Shown here piece after piece: positions 1 through 6,340 of a stretch of 7,840 nt of DNA. The translations under genes were made by a program, and so were the position numbers. This DNA comes from 2-02-FULL-46-13 sp036517235. GTDB lineage: Bacteria; Patescibacteriota; Minisyncoccia; Phycocordibacterales; DSPV01. The stretch covers positions 1-7,840 of the forward strand of contig DATDXL010000009.1 in NCBI GenBank assembly GCA_036517235.1, in the 5' to 3' direction. Under the pieces are notes generated by a model. It did no database searches, was not told the DNA's origin, and saw nothing but the letters and a program-made list of their open reading frames with translations. Positions within the stretch are counted from its first letter, which is position 1; every line of letters begins with the position of its first letter.

Positions 1-351
1 CTTATTCTTATCATTCATGTCGAGCGAAATGGTGAGATATGAAAAACGGTAGTTGCTCGAGTTTTTGCTCTTGAATACGACAAGCGCACGCTGTATCCAG
101 TGATCCGCAAGGATTTTGAATGCATCAGTAGCAAGCGCCACACGAGGGTCGTTTTCGCTATCGTGCTCCATTTCCAAGACGGTCAACTCAAGCGATTTTG
201 ATTCGCCTAATATCTGGGCCTTTGTGATCTCCTTATGCCGCGGCTTGCTGATGACGATATCTTCCTGCTTCTTTACGAAATCCTCCGGCAAGAAGCCATC
301 CAGAAATTCTAGGAATTCAGACCGCTCGTACTGCTCGTTGAATCTCATCAT
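1..351 (-). CDS. N-terminal part of a probable Eco57I-class DNA methyltransferase (partial, runs off left edge)
   Basis: This frame is open from an ATG at 351 to the left edge, giving 117 residues with no stop. The start is fixed by an ATGA overlap with the stop of the helicase gene, so the two are probably translationally coupled. The visible part has an acidic/aromatic opening (EFLDGFLPEDF, about residues 15-25), a segment EMEHDSENDPRV (60-71), and then RALVVF followed by NYRFSYLTIS (88-109). From memory this pattern resembles the N-terminal region of large Eco57I-type (PF07669) methyltransferases and type IIG-like enzymes that sit beside helicases. Those enzymes modify adenine in DNA using S-adenosylmethionine. 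The catalytic NPPY motif lies outside the window, so the methylase call rests on N-terminal resemblance and on its position. The coding frame itself is well supported; the function is moderate. Confidence 0.6.
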   Translation of the reverse strand, partial: MMRFNEQYERSEFLEFLDGFLPEDFVKKQEDIVISKPRHKEITKAQILGESKSLELTVLEMEHDSENDPRVALATDAFKILADHWIQRALVVFKSKNSSNYRFSYLTISLDMNDKNK

Positions 352-3300
352 GCGATTAATTCTTCGGAAAGCACCATTAGCTGCCCGCTCTCTTTCGCAC
401 GATCGGCGGTGGCAAAGAGATCCTGTAGGTATTTGGACGGGAGCATCTCTTTAAGTGCTGCATATGAGGCGTCAGGAGAAGCCTTATCGAGCTTTATATC
501 CCCAATATCCTTGAGAACTCCGTTGGGTAGTGCGTCTAAATCCTTGATAGCTCGAATGGCATCCAGGCACAGGTCCTTCGCAGGCGGATGCACCTCCGAT
601 AAAAACTTCAGCTTGTTCAATGCGGCGTGCTTACGTCCGCCATCAACCGAAGCTCTCGTATTCTCCTTGAAGATATGCCGTTTTGCTGCTTGATATACAG
701 GCTCAAAATTCGTTGTCGTCTCCAGTGCAGCCTCCGTCTCAGCCGCCTCAAAGAGCGGCAAAGCCGATTCCGGTGATACTATCTCAACATTTTCTACCAC
801 GTCCCCATACGCGAAGACGTAGCTGTTGCCGTTCTTAGCAAAGGCTACAACACCGGCTTTCCCGGCTGATTTCCTGCCGATTCGGGCGCGATACGGGATT
901 GCATTTATTTCCTCCAGTATCTTCGGATCATCTTTTACATTGAGCCAATCGTTCCTGTATTTTGCATCCCATGAGAGGCTCTCATTCTTCGCATTCTCGT
1001 CGTTATATTGCTTGGCAAAATAGTTCTTAAGATCCTCTTCGCTCGTAAATATCCGAGTGTCTTCTCCTAGAAGCGAGTGAATCATGTCCATCTTGAGCGT
1101 CGAGATCGCCCGGGTATGCGTTTCGACCTCGCCTGTCGGGGTCGGAAAGAAATTCCAGATATACAGTTCGTCGAAGACCTTCCTGTTGATACGGTTGATA
1201 CGGCCAACGCGCTGAATGACCCGGGTCGGATTATACGGAATATCGTAGTTCACGACGATTCCCGCTCTGTGCAAGTTAAAACCTTCCGAAATCGCATCTG
1301 TCGCGATGATGATGTCGAAATCATCAGCTTGTCTTGCCAATTCAATACCCGCATCGAAGTTGGTCTTGATGATATTTTTATTCGTCTCATTCGCATCAGC
1401 GGAGCTGTACTTGAATACTCTTGTGAAGCCTGCGCTCTTGAGCCGACCGAAAATATAGTCGGCAGTATCAGAAAATTCGCTAAAGACAATGATTTTTCTT
1501 TTATTATCCAGCGCGATCGATTTTGTAATCTTGTTCAGGAAAAAGTCATACTTGGGATCTCGATCATGATTTGACCATTCTGCACGGATGGTCTTGAGTA
1601 ATTCTATGTCGTGCTTCAAATCAACCTCGAAATTGGGGTCAAGAGCGTCTTTAGGAATCAAAATGAGGCCCTTCCCAGTGAGGATGTTCAGTTCTTCTTC
1701 GATTTCCGTATCAGTCATCTCCTCAAGTTCGCTGAGCTCTGGCAGTGCTCCCTTTTTCAATACCGGCACCTCCCCGCGAGAGGTGTACCAATTCAACATC
1801 GTTTCAGATGAAGCGATCATATTATCGAGAGAAATCTTGAAGGCCGCTATCGAGCTTTCGAACCGTCGCACAAGCAAACGACGCATGAACTTGGATACGT
1901 TGGCCTGTCCCTGTTGCAACCTTTGAATCTGTTCTTCCGGGGACATTTCTTGCTCGTCCTCATCACTCTCCGCGAGTTTTCGCAAAAACTCTGATCCTTC
2001 GCGAATGTATTTTGCAGGCTTGTATCGTGCTCCGATAAAACTATCGCTTTCGTCCGTGGAGGCAATTCTATCCAAAGTAGCAACGTAGGGTTGCGTCGTC
2101 TCGCCGAGATCGTACTCCAATAATTCGGGATTCTTAACTTTGGCAAAGGAAACACCTTGCGCAATAAGGTCTTTTTTGTAGGCTTTTATCTCCTCAAGGT
2201 CGAGACGAGAACGTCGAATCACCAGCGGCTCAATCATTTTGCGAAGCTCATCTGCTATTTCCTGCGCCCCATCCTTGATCTCTGCGACAGAATCCTCACC
2301 ATTCTTCTTTCCTCCCCGCCGCATCTCTCGTCGAAGAATGCGATAACTCTTGAAGAGCTGGTGGAAAGACATGCTCAGATTCTCAACCGTCTTCAATGTC
2401 GATTGCCCGGGCGTGCTGAATAACTTGATGAGTGCGTATATGTCCTTCGGGTCATTGTTGAACGGAGTTGCCGATAGGGCCATAACCATATTCCCAGCAC
2501 ATAACTTGTGCAGTATCTTGTAGTTTTCGGTATCCTCATTCCGATGCTTGTGAGCTTCGTCAAGAATGACGAGTAGTTTGCCGCTATCGCTCCCATGCCG
2601 GTCGAGTGCATCTTGTATCTTGCCCGTCGAGTAGACGAACCCCTTGAAATCAAAATCTGCCATGTAGTCCTTCCACTGCGATTCAAGGTGTGGAGGAGCG
2701 ATAATTATGGTCTTAAGGCCCAGATTATGGGCAATGGCAGACGCCACAATACTCTTCCCGAGACCGACCACGTCCGCAATGATGACGCCGCCGAATTTCT
2801 TGATCCGGTCTATCCCGAGGCTAATCGCATCCTTCTGATACTTGAGATCAAAGAATTTCCCAGCCGTTATCTCGCTCGGTGCTTTCAAATCTTCGATGCT
2901 GTCGACTTCGAAATACTCTTTGAGTACCTTGTAATACAGGGCACGCGGTCTTGGCAGTGCAAATAACCAGATCTTCTTCTTTATCTGCCGGACAAATTCA
3001 TCGACTGTTTGCAGATCTATGATCGTTATGTTTTCTGGATCACTCCAGCATTCCTCGAACCTTTTCACATCATCGTCGTAATAATGCTTCTCCTGCAAGG
3101 TGCGATTATGTTCCCCCTGCCCTTTCAAGCCGGAAATAGTAAGGTTGCTTGAGCCCTCAATGACGATTCCTGGCGCGATCCCATTCGCGGAAAATTCCGG
3201 CCTATTATGAAGTATGTAAAATTTCGAGTGATTAGAGGTTGAAGTCTTTTTGATCTCTAAACTACCATCACTCAATTTCGCCAAGAAAATCTTAAAAGCG

Positions 3301-3641
3301 TCTTGGGACTCACTGCTGTCGAAATAATCCGTATCGTTGAATACTTTCGAAAAGTCCTCAATATATTCGTCCCTGACACGCGACCGGGAAGAGATGTGAA
3401 CGTCAGATGTATGTACGTCCAAATCGAAACCTTTAAGCGTAGAGACCTTTTCGATGATCCTCTTATCAATGTCCATCCCGACAAGAATCCTGATCTTCTT
3501 ATCCGCCAATTCTTTCGCCAAGTCCTGGAAGCCGGAGAAATAGAAGTAGCCAACGAGAGCATCAATCCGATCGCAATTAGGCAAGATGCTTTTGAGCGTC
3601 CCGGAGAGCGTATTGGTACCGATGTTGGTTATAGCGTTCAT
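348..3641 (-). CDS. PLD-like domain plus SNF2/DEAH-type superfamily 2 helicase
   Basis: This 1097-residue protein has an N-terminal phospholipase-D-like module: HSK at 138-140 and GSSNLT at 163-168, the HxK and GSxN signatures. A superfamily 2 ATPase follows. Walker A is GLGKS (293-297), motif Ia is IIIAPPHLESQW (312-323), Walker B is DEAH (361-364), and motif III is SATPFNN (390-396). The C-terminal RecA lobe carries TDAISEGFNL (781-790, motif V) and QRVGRINR (810-817, motif VI). A charged region of roughly 280 residues separates the lobes, and about 250 residues follow motif VI. Such proteins are ATP-driven DNA translocases found in restriction and phage-defence loci; the PLD part may be a nuclease. 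The usual Asp of HxK(x)4D is His145 here. Both ends overlap neighbouring genes by four bases (ATGA), placing it in the middle of the operon. The helicase call is very secure; nuclease activity is an inference. Confidence 0.95.
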   Translation of the reverse strand: MNAITNIGTNTLSGTLKSILPNCDRIDALVGYFYFSGFQDLAKELADKKIRILVGMDIDKRIIEKVSTLKGFDLDVHTSDVHISSRSRVRDEYIEDFSKVFNDTDYFDSSESQDAFKIFLAKLSDGSLEIKKTSTSNHSKFYILHNRPEFSANGIAPGIVIEGSSNLTISGLKGQGEHNRTLQEKHYYDDDVKRFEECWSDPENITIIDLQTVDEFVRQIKKKIWLFALPRPRALYYKVLKEYFEVDSIEDLKAPSEITAGKFFDLKYQKDAISLGIDRIKKFGGVIIADVVGLGKSIVASAIAHNLGLKTIIIAPPHLESQWKDYMADFDFKGFVYSTGKIQDALDRHGSDSGKLLVILDEAHKHRNEDTENYKILHKLCAGNMVMALSATPFNNDPKDIYALIKLFSTPGQSTLKTVENLSMSFHQLFKSYRILRREMRRGGKKNGEDSVAEIKDGAQEIADELRKMIEPLVIRRSRLDLEEIKAYKKDLIAQGVSFAKVKNPELLEYDLGETTQPYVATLDRIASTDESDSFIGARYKPAKYIREGSEFLRKLAESDEDEQEMSPEEQIQRLQQGQANVSKFMRRLLVRRFESSIAAFKISLDNMIASSETMLNWYTSRGEVPVLKKGALPELSELEEMTDTEIEEELNILTGKGLILIPKDALDPNFEVDLKHDIELLKTIRAEWSNHDRDPKYDFFLNKITKSIALDNKRKIIVFSEFSDTADYIFGRLKSAGFTRVFKYSSADANETNKNIIKTNFDAGIELARQADDFDIIIATDAISEGFNLHRAGIVVNYDIPYNPTRVIQRVGRINRINRKVFDELYIWNFFPTPTGEVETHTRAISTLKMDMIHSLLGEDTRIFTSEEDLKNYFAKQYNDENAKNESLSWDAKYRNDWLNVKDDPKILEEINAIPYRARIGRKSAGKAGVVAFAKNGNSYVFAYGDVVENVEIVSPESALPLFEAAETEAALETTTNFEPVYQAAKRHIFKENTRASVDGGRKHAALNKLKFLSEVHPPAKDLCLDAIRAIKDLDALPNGVLKDIGDIKLDKASPDASYAALKEMLPSKYLQDLFATADRAKESGQLMVLSEELIA

Positions 3642-4345
3642 ACGGGTGCATTCTCCAACATCAGCTTGAGCAGAAAGATTGTATCCGTGCGCAGCTTGGC
3701 TCGGGCCCAGTCCTTTTGTTTCTCATCAAGCAGCTCTCCCATGCCGGATAGGATATTGTGGTCAGCGAGTTTTTCGAGCGCATCGATGCATTTCTGTACA
3801 CATTCGGCAAAAGCCGCACCCATACGCTTTTCCACGATTTCTTTATTGATCGGCCAGTTGTTCTTGAGGAAAAACCACACGTCGAAGATGTCGCGATTGG
3901 CAGAACCTATCCGCTCGAACATCGCCACCAGCTTGTGGGCAAACATATCCGCCTTGACCATTACTTTCATCGAGATGCCGAGATAGGACTTCACTTCGTA
4001 CTCCGACCCGAACTCACGGCGATTGATCTCAACTTTCACATTCTGCGCACCTTCGGCCTTATCCTCATAGGAAAGCACAAAAAACAGATTGAAGCGTTTT
4101 TCCCTCGAATCCTTTACGTTGCCGTAGTGTTCGAGAATCTTTTTAACGCGCTCAAAAACGTACTGCTCCTTCTCGGGATCAAGCAGGTCAAAATCCAGGT
4201 CCACTGAAAAGCGGCCGAGCTCGTAGAACAAGTACGCGGCGGTACCGCCCTTGAATCCGAGGATAGGACCGATGGTGCTGTCGGTATAGATATCCTTGAG
4301 GATTTGCAGCAGGATATTTTTATGTACAGCTGTATCAAGTGACAT
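3638..4345 (-). CDS. abiEii: AbiEii/AbiGii-family nucleotidyltransferase toxin
   Basis: This is the toxin of a type IV toxin-antitoxin/abortive-infection pair, a DNA-polymerase-beta-like nucleotidyltransferase family (PF08843). It has 235 residues from the ATG at 4345. That start is chosen because it lies 2 bases after the abiEi stop; an upstream in-frame ATG at 4444 would overlap abiEi by about 100 bases. Family motifs are all visible: GGT at 33-35 followed by RFSVDLDFD (45-53, with the metal-binding Asp pair D49/D51), KVEIN (104-108), and KADMFAHKLVAMFER (131-145) with RD at 151-152. The catalytic set looks intact, so the toxin is probably active. Its stop overlaps the helicase start as ATGA, which puts the toxin in the same transcript as the DNA-processing genes. 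Family members transfer nucleotides to RNA, in some cases to tRNA; the substrate here cannot be read from sequence. Confidence 0.93.
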   Translation of the reverse strand: MSLDTAVHKNILLQILKDIYTDSTIGPILGFKGGTAAYLFYELGRFSVDLDFDLLDPEKEQYVFERVKKILEHYGNVKDSREKRFNLFFVLSYEDKAEGAQNVKVEINRREFGSEYEVKSYLGISMKVMVKADMFAHKLVAMFERIGSANRDIFDVWFFLKNNWPINKEIVEKRMGAAFAECVQKCIDALEKLADHNILSGMGELLDEKQKDWARAKLRTDTIFLLKLMLENAPV

Positions 4346-4347
4346 AG

Positions 4348-4935
4348 TTATTTTGTGCTCGCTGTTTCGCGGTGTCGCTTTACTAATTTCTCCATACGCT
4401 TGTTGCCACCATAGATCGGCAAGAGGCTCTGTACCTTCTCCCAATCGAGCGAACCCAGATTATCGAAATGATAATCCTTGTACGCGTAGAGGACATCGAG
4501 AAAGGCGCGCTCCGGAGTTGCGATTGAGTAGCCTTCTCTCGACTCGATCCCGGCATGATTGGTGAGGATGTCGTTCTTAATCTTGCGATATGAGTAAGAA
4601 GTGCCGTCAGCCTGAATCACCCGCTTGAGGTACGACGCGACGAACGTGGTCTCCCCATAGAACTGAAATGTCATCCCGGCCTGCGTGAGCACGGTCTCGA
4701 AGCTCACGTATGACGGCGTGAATATCTTGGTCGCCAGCTCGAGCTGGTTGTAATTCTTATCTTTCGCGTAGAGGCCTCTGCGGACCCGGTACAGCTTCCC
4801 CTTTTTTACATAGTAGTTGATGCGTGCGCGAGCAGCTTTGCTATCAGGCTCTCCCCACAGCAAAAGAATCTCCCCGGCGCTAAAGACGGTATTTGCGGAA
4901 CGTAGCAGCATCTCTATATAGTCCCCCTTTTCCAT
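4348..4935 (-). CDS. abiEi: AbiEi-family antitoxin/transcriptional repressor
   Basis: This is the antitoxin partner of the downstream toxin. AbiEi proteins neutralise AbiEii without stable complex formation and repress their own promoter through an N-terminal winged helix. From the ATG at 4935 it has 195 residues. An upstream ATG at 5004 would add 23 residues translated from the palindromic promoter region, so it is rejected. The winged-helix region covers about residues 5-60 and ends in the characteristic KLYRVRRGLYAKD (47-59). PSYVSFETVLTQAG (74-87) and ATPERAFLDVLYAY (139-152) are typical of the AbiEi family. The C-terminal domain is basic near its end (KRMEKLVKRHRE). No good Shine-Dalgarno precedes the start. 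Two inverted repeats lie 14-51 bases upstream, as expected for autoregulation. It is first in the operon. Confidence 0.92.
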   Translation of the reverse strand: MEKGDYIEMLLRSANTVFSAGEILLLWGEPDSKAARARINYYVKKGKLYRVRRGLYAKDKNYNQLELATKIFTPSYVSFETVLTQAGMTFQFYGETTFVASYLKRVIQADGTSYSYRKIKNDILTNHAGIESREGYSIATPERAFLDVLYAYKDYHFDNLGSLDWEKVQSLLPIYGGNKRMEKLVKRHRETASTK

Positions 4936-4948
4936 AATTAAACCGGAA

Positions 4949-4986
4949 ACTAGCTTAAACCTAGTATCCAGTGCATATTGTGCACT
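4949..4986 (-). promoter_or_regulatory. Candidate AbiEi operators (two inverted repeats) in the abiE promoter
   Basis: Two perfect short inverted repeats lie between the divergent genes. One is AGTGCA-5-TGCACT at 4970-4986 and the other is ACTAG-7-CTAGT at 4949-4965. On the minus strand a weak promoter can be drawn: TTGCTA at 5004-4999, a 16-base spacer, and CACAAT at 4982-4977, so the first repeat would cover the -10. Known AbiEi proteins bind two inverted repeats upstream of their own operon. The assignment to AbiEi is an inference from position and symmetry. Confidence 0.5.
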
Positions 4987-5030
4987 AAGGCTCCAGAATA
5001 GCAAGGGGCTGGGAGCTGGGCGTACAGTGT

Positions 5031-5036
5031 TATAGT
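5031..5036 (+). promoter_or_regulatory. Candidate -10 box for the 5043 gene (leaderless transcript)
   Basis: TATAGT, five of six matches to the bacterial -10 consensus, ends 6 bases before the ATG at 5043. Transcription would begin at or next to the start codon. No Shine-Dalgarno sequence is present ahead of the ATG, which fits a leaderless message. No convincing -35 is visible 16-18 bases upstream. Confidence 0.35.
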
Positions 5037-5042
5037 GCCTGC

Positions 5043-5378
5043 ATGGAAGGGGTTAAGATTGATGATGCGGTAATTATCTTCAAGATACCAAAGGTATATC
5101 GGCCGGATTTGACGGATGCAGGAATACTCGAGGTGACGAGCCGCGCGTGGAAGCTCGGGAAGCGACGTGAGAAGGCGCAGTATGCGTTTGCGGTGCATCA
5201 GGCCAAGGTCGTAGGTGTGTACTCAATCATTCAATGGCATGAAGATGAGCAAGAGCCGAAACGATGGGCATTCGATGGTAAACCTGCACCCAATCATATT
5301 CGAAATAAATATTTAGATCACACGGTAGTGAAATATACGAAAGGGACATACGGCCCTATATTGTACGTAAATTGCTAA
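5043..5378 (+). CDS. Small conserved protein, possibly PUA/ASCH-like, function unknown
   Basis: This is a 111-residue protein, probably complete. It begins with a hydrophobic strand (DDAVIIFKI, residues 7-15), then LEVTSRAWKLGKRREKAQYAFAV (29-51), a strand around VVGVYSIIQWHED, and ends in PILYVNC. From memory this layout recurs in a widespread small protein family. In it a 'TRG/TSR-W-x-(V/L)-xxRRExAxYAxAV' block is followed by a strand with a conserved Trp and a C-terminal (Y)VN/GC. The mixed beta pattern is compatible with a PUA-like fold, the fold shared by EVE and ASCH domains that bind modified bases, but this is not proven. It is transcribed away from the abiE operon and lies 28 bases upstream of the UDG-like gene on the same strand, so the two are likely co-transcribed. 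The ATG at 5043 has no ribosome-binding site. Confidence 0.8.
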   Translation: MEGVKIDDAVIIFKIPKVYRPDLTDAGILEVTSRAWKLGKRREKAQYAFAVHQAKVVGVYSIIQWHEDEQEPKRWAFDGKPAPNHIRNKYLDHTVVKYTKGTYGPILYVNC

Positions 5379-5406
5379 TCGCCCCAACCACTTGAACCAA
5401 GGAATC

Positions 5407-6135
5407 ATGGTAAACGAAAAAATAAACAAACGGATAGTCGCCCTCTGGAAGAAACACTTCGGCACAAGCGACAAGGTGTACGCCCCTATCTTCTATGACG
5501 ACTTCGAACCCGGTGGGCTCCTCTTTATAGGCGTTAACCCCTCCTTTAATCCTAAGGGGTCGCGGCGAGCAGTTCGCGGCACCGAATTCGAGAACCTTGA
5601 CCCGGAGAGCTTCTATCGTTGGAGCAATATCGTCTCGGACCCAAAATATATCGATATGTGTATCGCCATCGGCCGTCACGTACATGAAAAATATGGGACG
5701 TACTTCAAGCGGATGCATGACATCGCAAAAACAGTCGGCATGCCGTTCCAGCACATCGATATATTTTTGTATAAACAGACATCCCAGAAGGACTTCCTCT
5801 CCCTTGTATACGAGAAGAAAGGCGAACTTAATGAGTTTGGGCGCGACCAGTTGGAAATATTTCACGAGATCCTCGCAAGCATGCGCCCTGTGGCAATCGT
5901 CGTGGCCAACGCGTTCGCTTCAAGAATCATACGCAAACACCTCAAACACGATCTGATGTTCGATGACACAAAAGGATTTCACGGACTGAGACTGGGCGGT
6001 AAGCTTGTCCCGATATTCTTCTCCTCCATGCTCTCGGGCCAGCGAGCGCTCGATACTGGCTCGTACGAGCGCCTTGTGTGGCATGTCAGACAAGCGGTGT
6101 CTACAGTCAATATCAAATCACAGTGCAAAGAATAG
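5407..6135 (+). CDS. Uracil-DNA-glycosylase-superfamily-like protein
   Basis: This protein has 242 residues from the ATG at 5407. AAGGA at 5399-5403 sits just upstream, with a short spacing; a TTG at 5392 would add five residues. A strand ending in LLFIGVNPSFNP (38-49) resembles the first catalytic motif of the UDG superfamily (G-x-N-P-G/S in TDG/MUG enzymes). Next come FYRW (69-72), a strand HIDIF (116-120), and a strand AIVVANAFA (163-171). VPIFFSSMLSGQRALD (201-216) occupies the place of the leucine-loop motif, followed by an aromatic/basic helix (SYERLVWHVRQ). Order and spacing fit the alpha/beta UDG fold, about 200-240 residues, but it is not one of the standard UDG families I know. If active it would excise a base from DNA. 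The coding call is firm; the enzyme call is moderate. It is partnered with the small gene 28 bases upstream. Confidence 0.8.
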   Translation: MVNEKINKRIVALWKKHFGTSDKVYAPIFYDDFEPGGLLFIGVNPSFNPKGSRRAVRGTEFENLDPESFYRWSNIVSDPKYIDMCIAIGRHVHEKYGTYFKRMHDIAKTVGMPFQHIDIFLYKQTSQKDFLSLVYEKKGELNEFGRDQLEIFHEILASMRPVAIVVANAFASRIIRKHLKHDLMFDDTKGFHGLRLGGKLVPIFFSSMLSGQRALDTGSYERLVWHVRQAVSTVNIKSQCKE

Positions 6136-6172
6136 TGTAAAGATCCGAGAAACTGTGCCTCGAATAGAGTCG

Positions 6173-6178
6173 TATAAT
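6173..6178 (+). promoter_or_regulatory. Candidate -10 box of a small-RNA promoter
   Basis: A perfect TATAAT lies 37 bases after the stop of the UDG-like gene. A start about 7 bases downstream falls at 6185-6186, the first base of the 16-base inverted repeat. The -35 region (AAACTG at 6150-6155 for a 17-base spacer) is poor, so this is a candidate only. Confidence 0.4.
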
Positions 6179-6185
6179 AGGCTAC

Positions 6186-6287
6186 GAAGTTTTGTCGGCT
6201 TTGCGGGCAACTCGTCGGCAGCCGATTTATGTCGATTGCAGCGAGAATTACCAGCAAGAGCGGTACAGGGCAAGCCGACAAAACTTC
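6186..6287. repeat. 16-base perfect inverted repeat with a 70-base interior
   Basis: GAAGTTTTGTCGGCTT at 6186-6201 is the exact reverse complement of 6272-6287. The interior contains two further hairpins. The repeat lies between the ends of two convergent genes. No direct duplication flanks the arms (left flank GGCTAC, right flank ATGAGC), so a recent transposon insertion is not supported. At DNA level it could extrude as a cruciform; at RNA level it is the basal stem of the candidate RNA. Confidence 0.9.
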
Positions 6288-6297
6288 ATGAGCCCGC

Positions 6298-6313
6298 ACT
6301 ACGGTAGTTTTTT
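6298..6313 (+). terminator. Weak intrinsic terminator after the structured region
   Basis: ACTA-CGG-TAGT, a small 4-base-pair hairpin at 6298-6308, runs directly into six Ts at 6308-6313. The stem is short and not GC-rich, so efficiency may depend on the larger structure upstream. It would end plus-strand transcription from the UDG-like gene or from the candidate RNA before the convergent gene at 6341. Confidence 0.4.
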
Positions 6314-6340
6314 AGAAAAGAGCATATAAGAGCGCATATC

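Larger units (their letters stand above)
6180..6313 (+). ncRNA. Candidate structured small RNA (three-way junction with terminal hairpin)
   Basis: No ORF covers this stretch, yet it is highly foldable. P1 is a perfect 16-base pairing of 6186-6201 with 6272-6287, extendable by GGCT 6180-6183 with AGCC 6291-6294. Inside it, P2 spans 6211-6245 (CTCG/CGAG, then an imperfect stem closing a TTTATG loop). P3 spans 6249-6265 (TACC/GGTA with a one-base bulge, then GC/GC closing AAGA). A short hairpin with a T run follows at 6298-6313. GCGGGC (6203-6208) can also pair with GCCCGC (6292-6297), a possible pseudoknot or alternative fold. I do not recognise it as tmRNA, 6S, SRP, RNase P, tracrRNA or a riboswitch. 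It could instead be an elaborate terminator of the preceding gene, or a small inverted-repeat element, although no target duplication is seen. Confidence 0.45.

Noticed and set aside
1077..1574. Plus-strand 165-residue frame inside the helicase gene
   Set aside because: It lies fully antisense to the conserved helicase motifs V and VI and has no protein-family character; it is a shadow.
3303..3986. Plus-strand 227-residue frame across the abiEii/helicase junction
   Set aside because: It is antisense to two well-supported genes with intact motifs; the open frame follows from their codon use.
3758..4207. Plus-strand 149-residue frame opposite abiEii
   Set aside because: It is antisense to the catalytic region of abiEii and has no recognisable features or upstream signals.
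5356..5865. Minus-strand 169-residue frame opposite the UDG-like gene
   Set aside because: It covers the conserved N-terminal half of the UDG-like gene in antisense, and that gene explains the coding signal better.
6186..6287. Integron attC site or MITE
   Set aside because: No GTTRRRY/RYYYAAC boxes at the ends of the repeat, no integrase or transposase in view, and no flanking target duplication.
6180..6313. tracrRNA, OMEGA RNA or retron RNA
   Set aside because: No Cas, TnpB or reverse transcriptase gene and no CRISPR repeat occurs in the window; the fold alone cannot support these classes.
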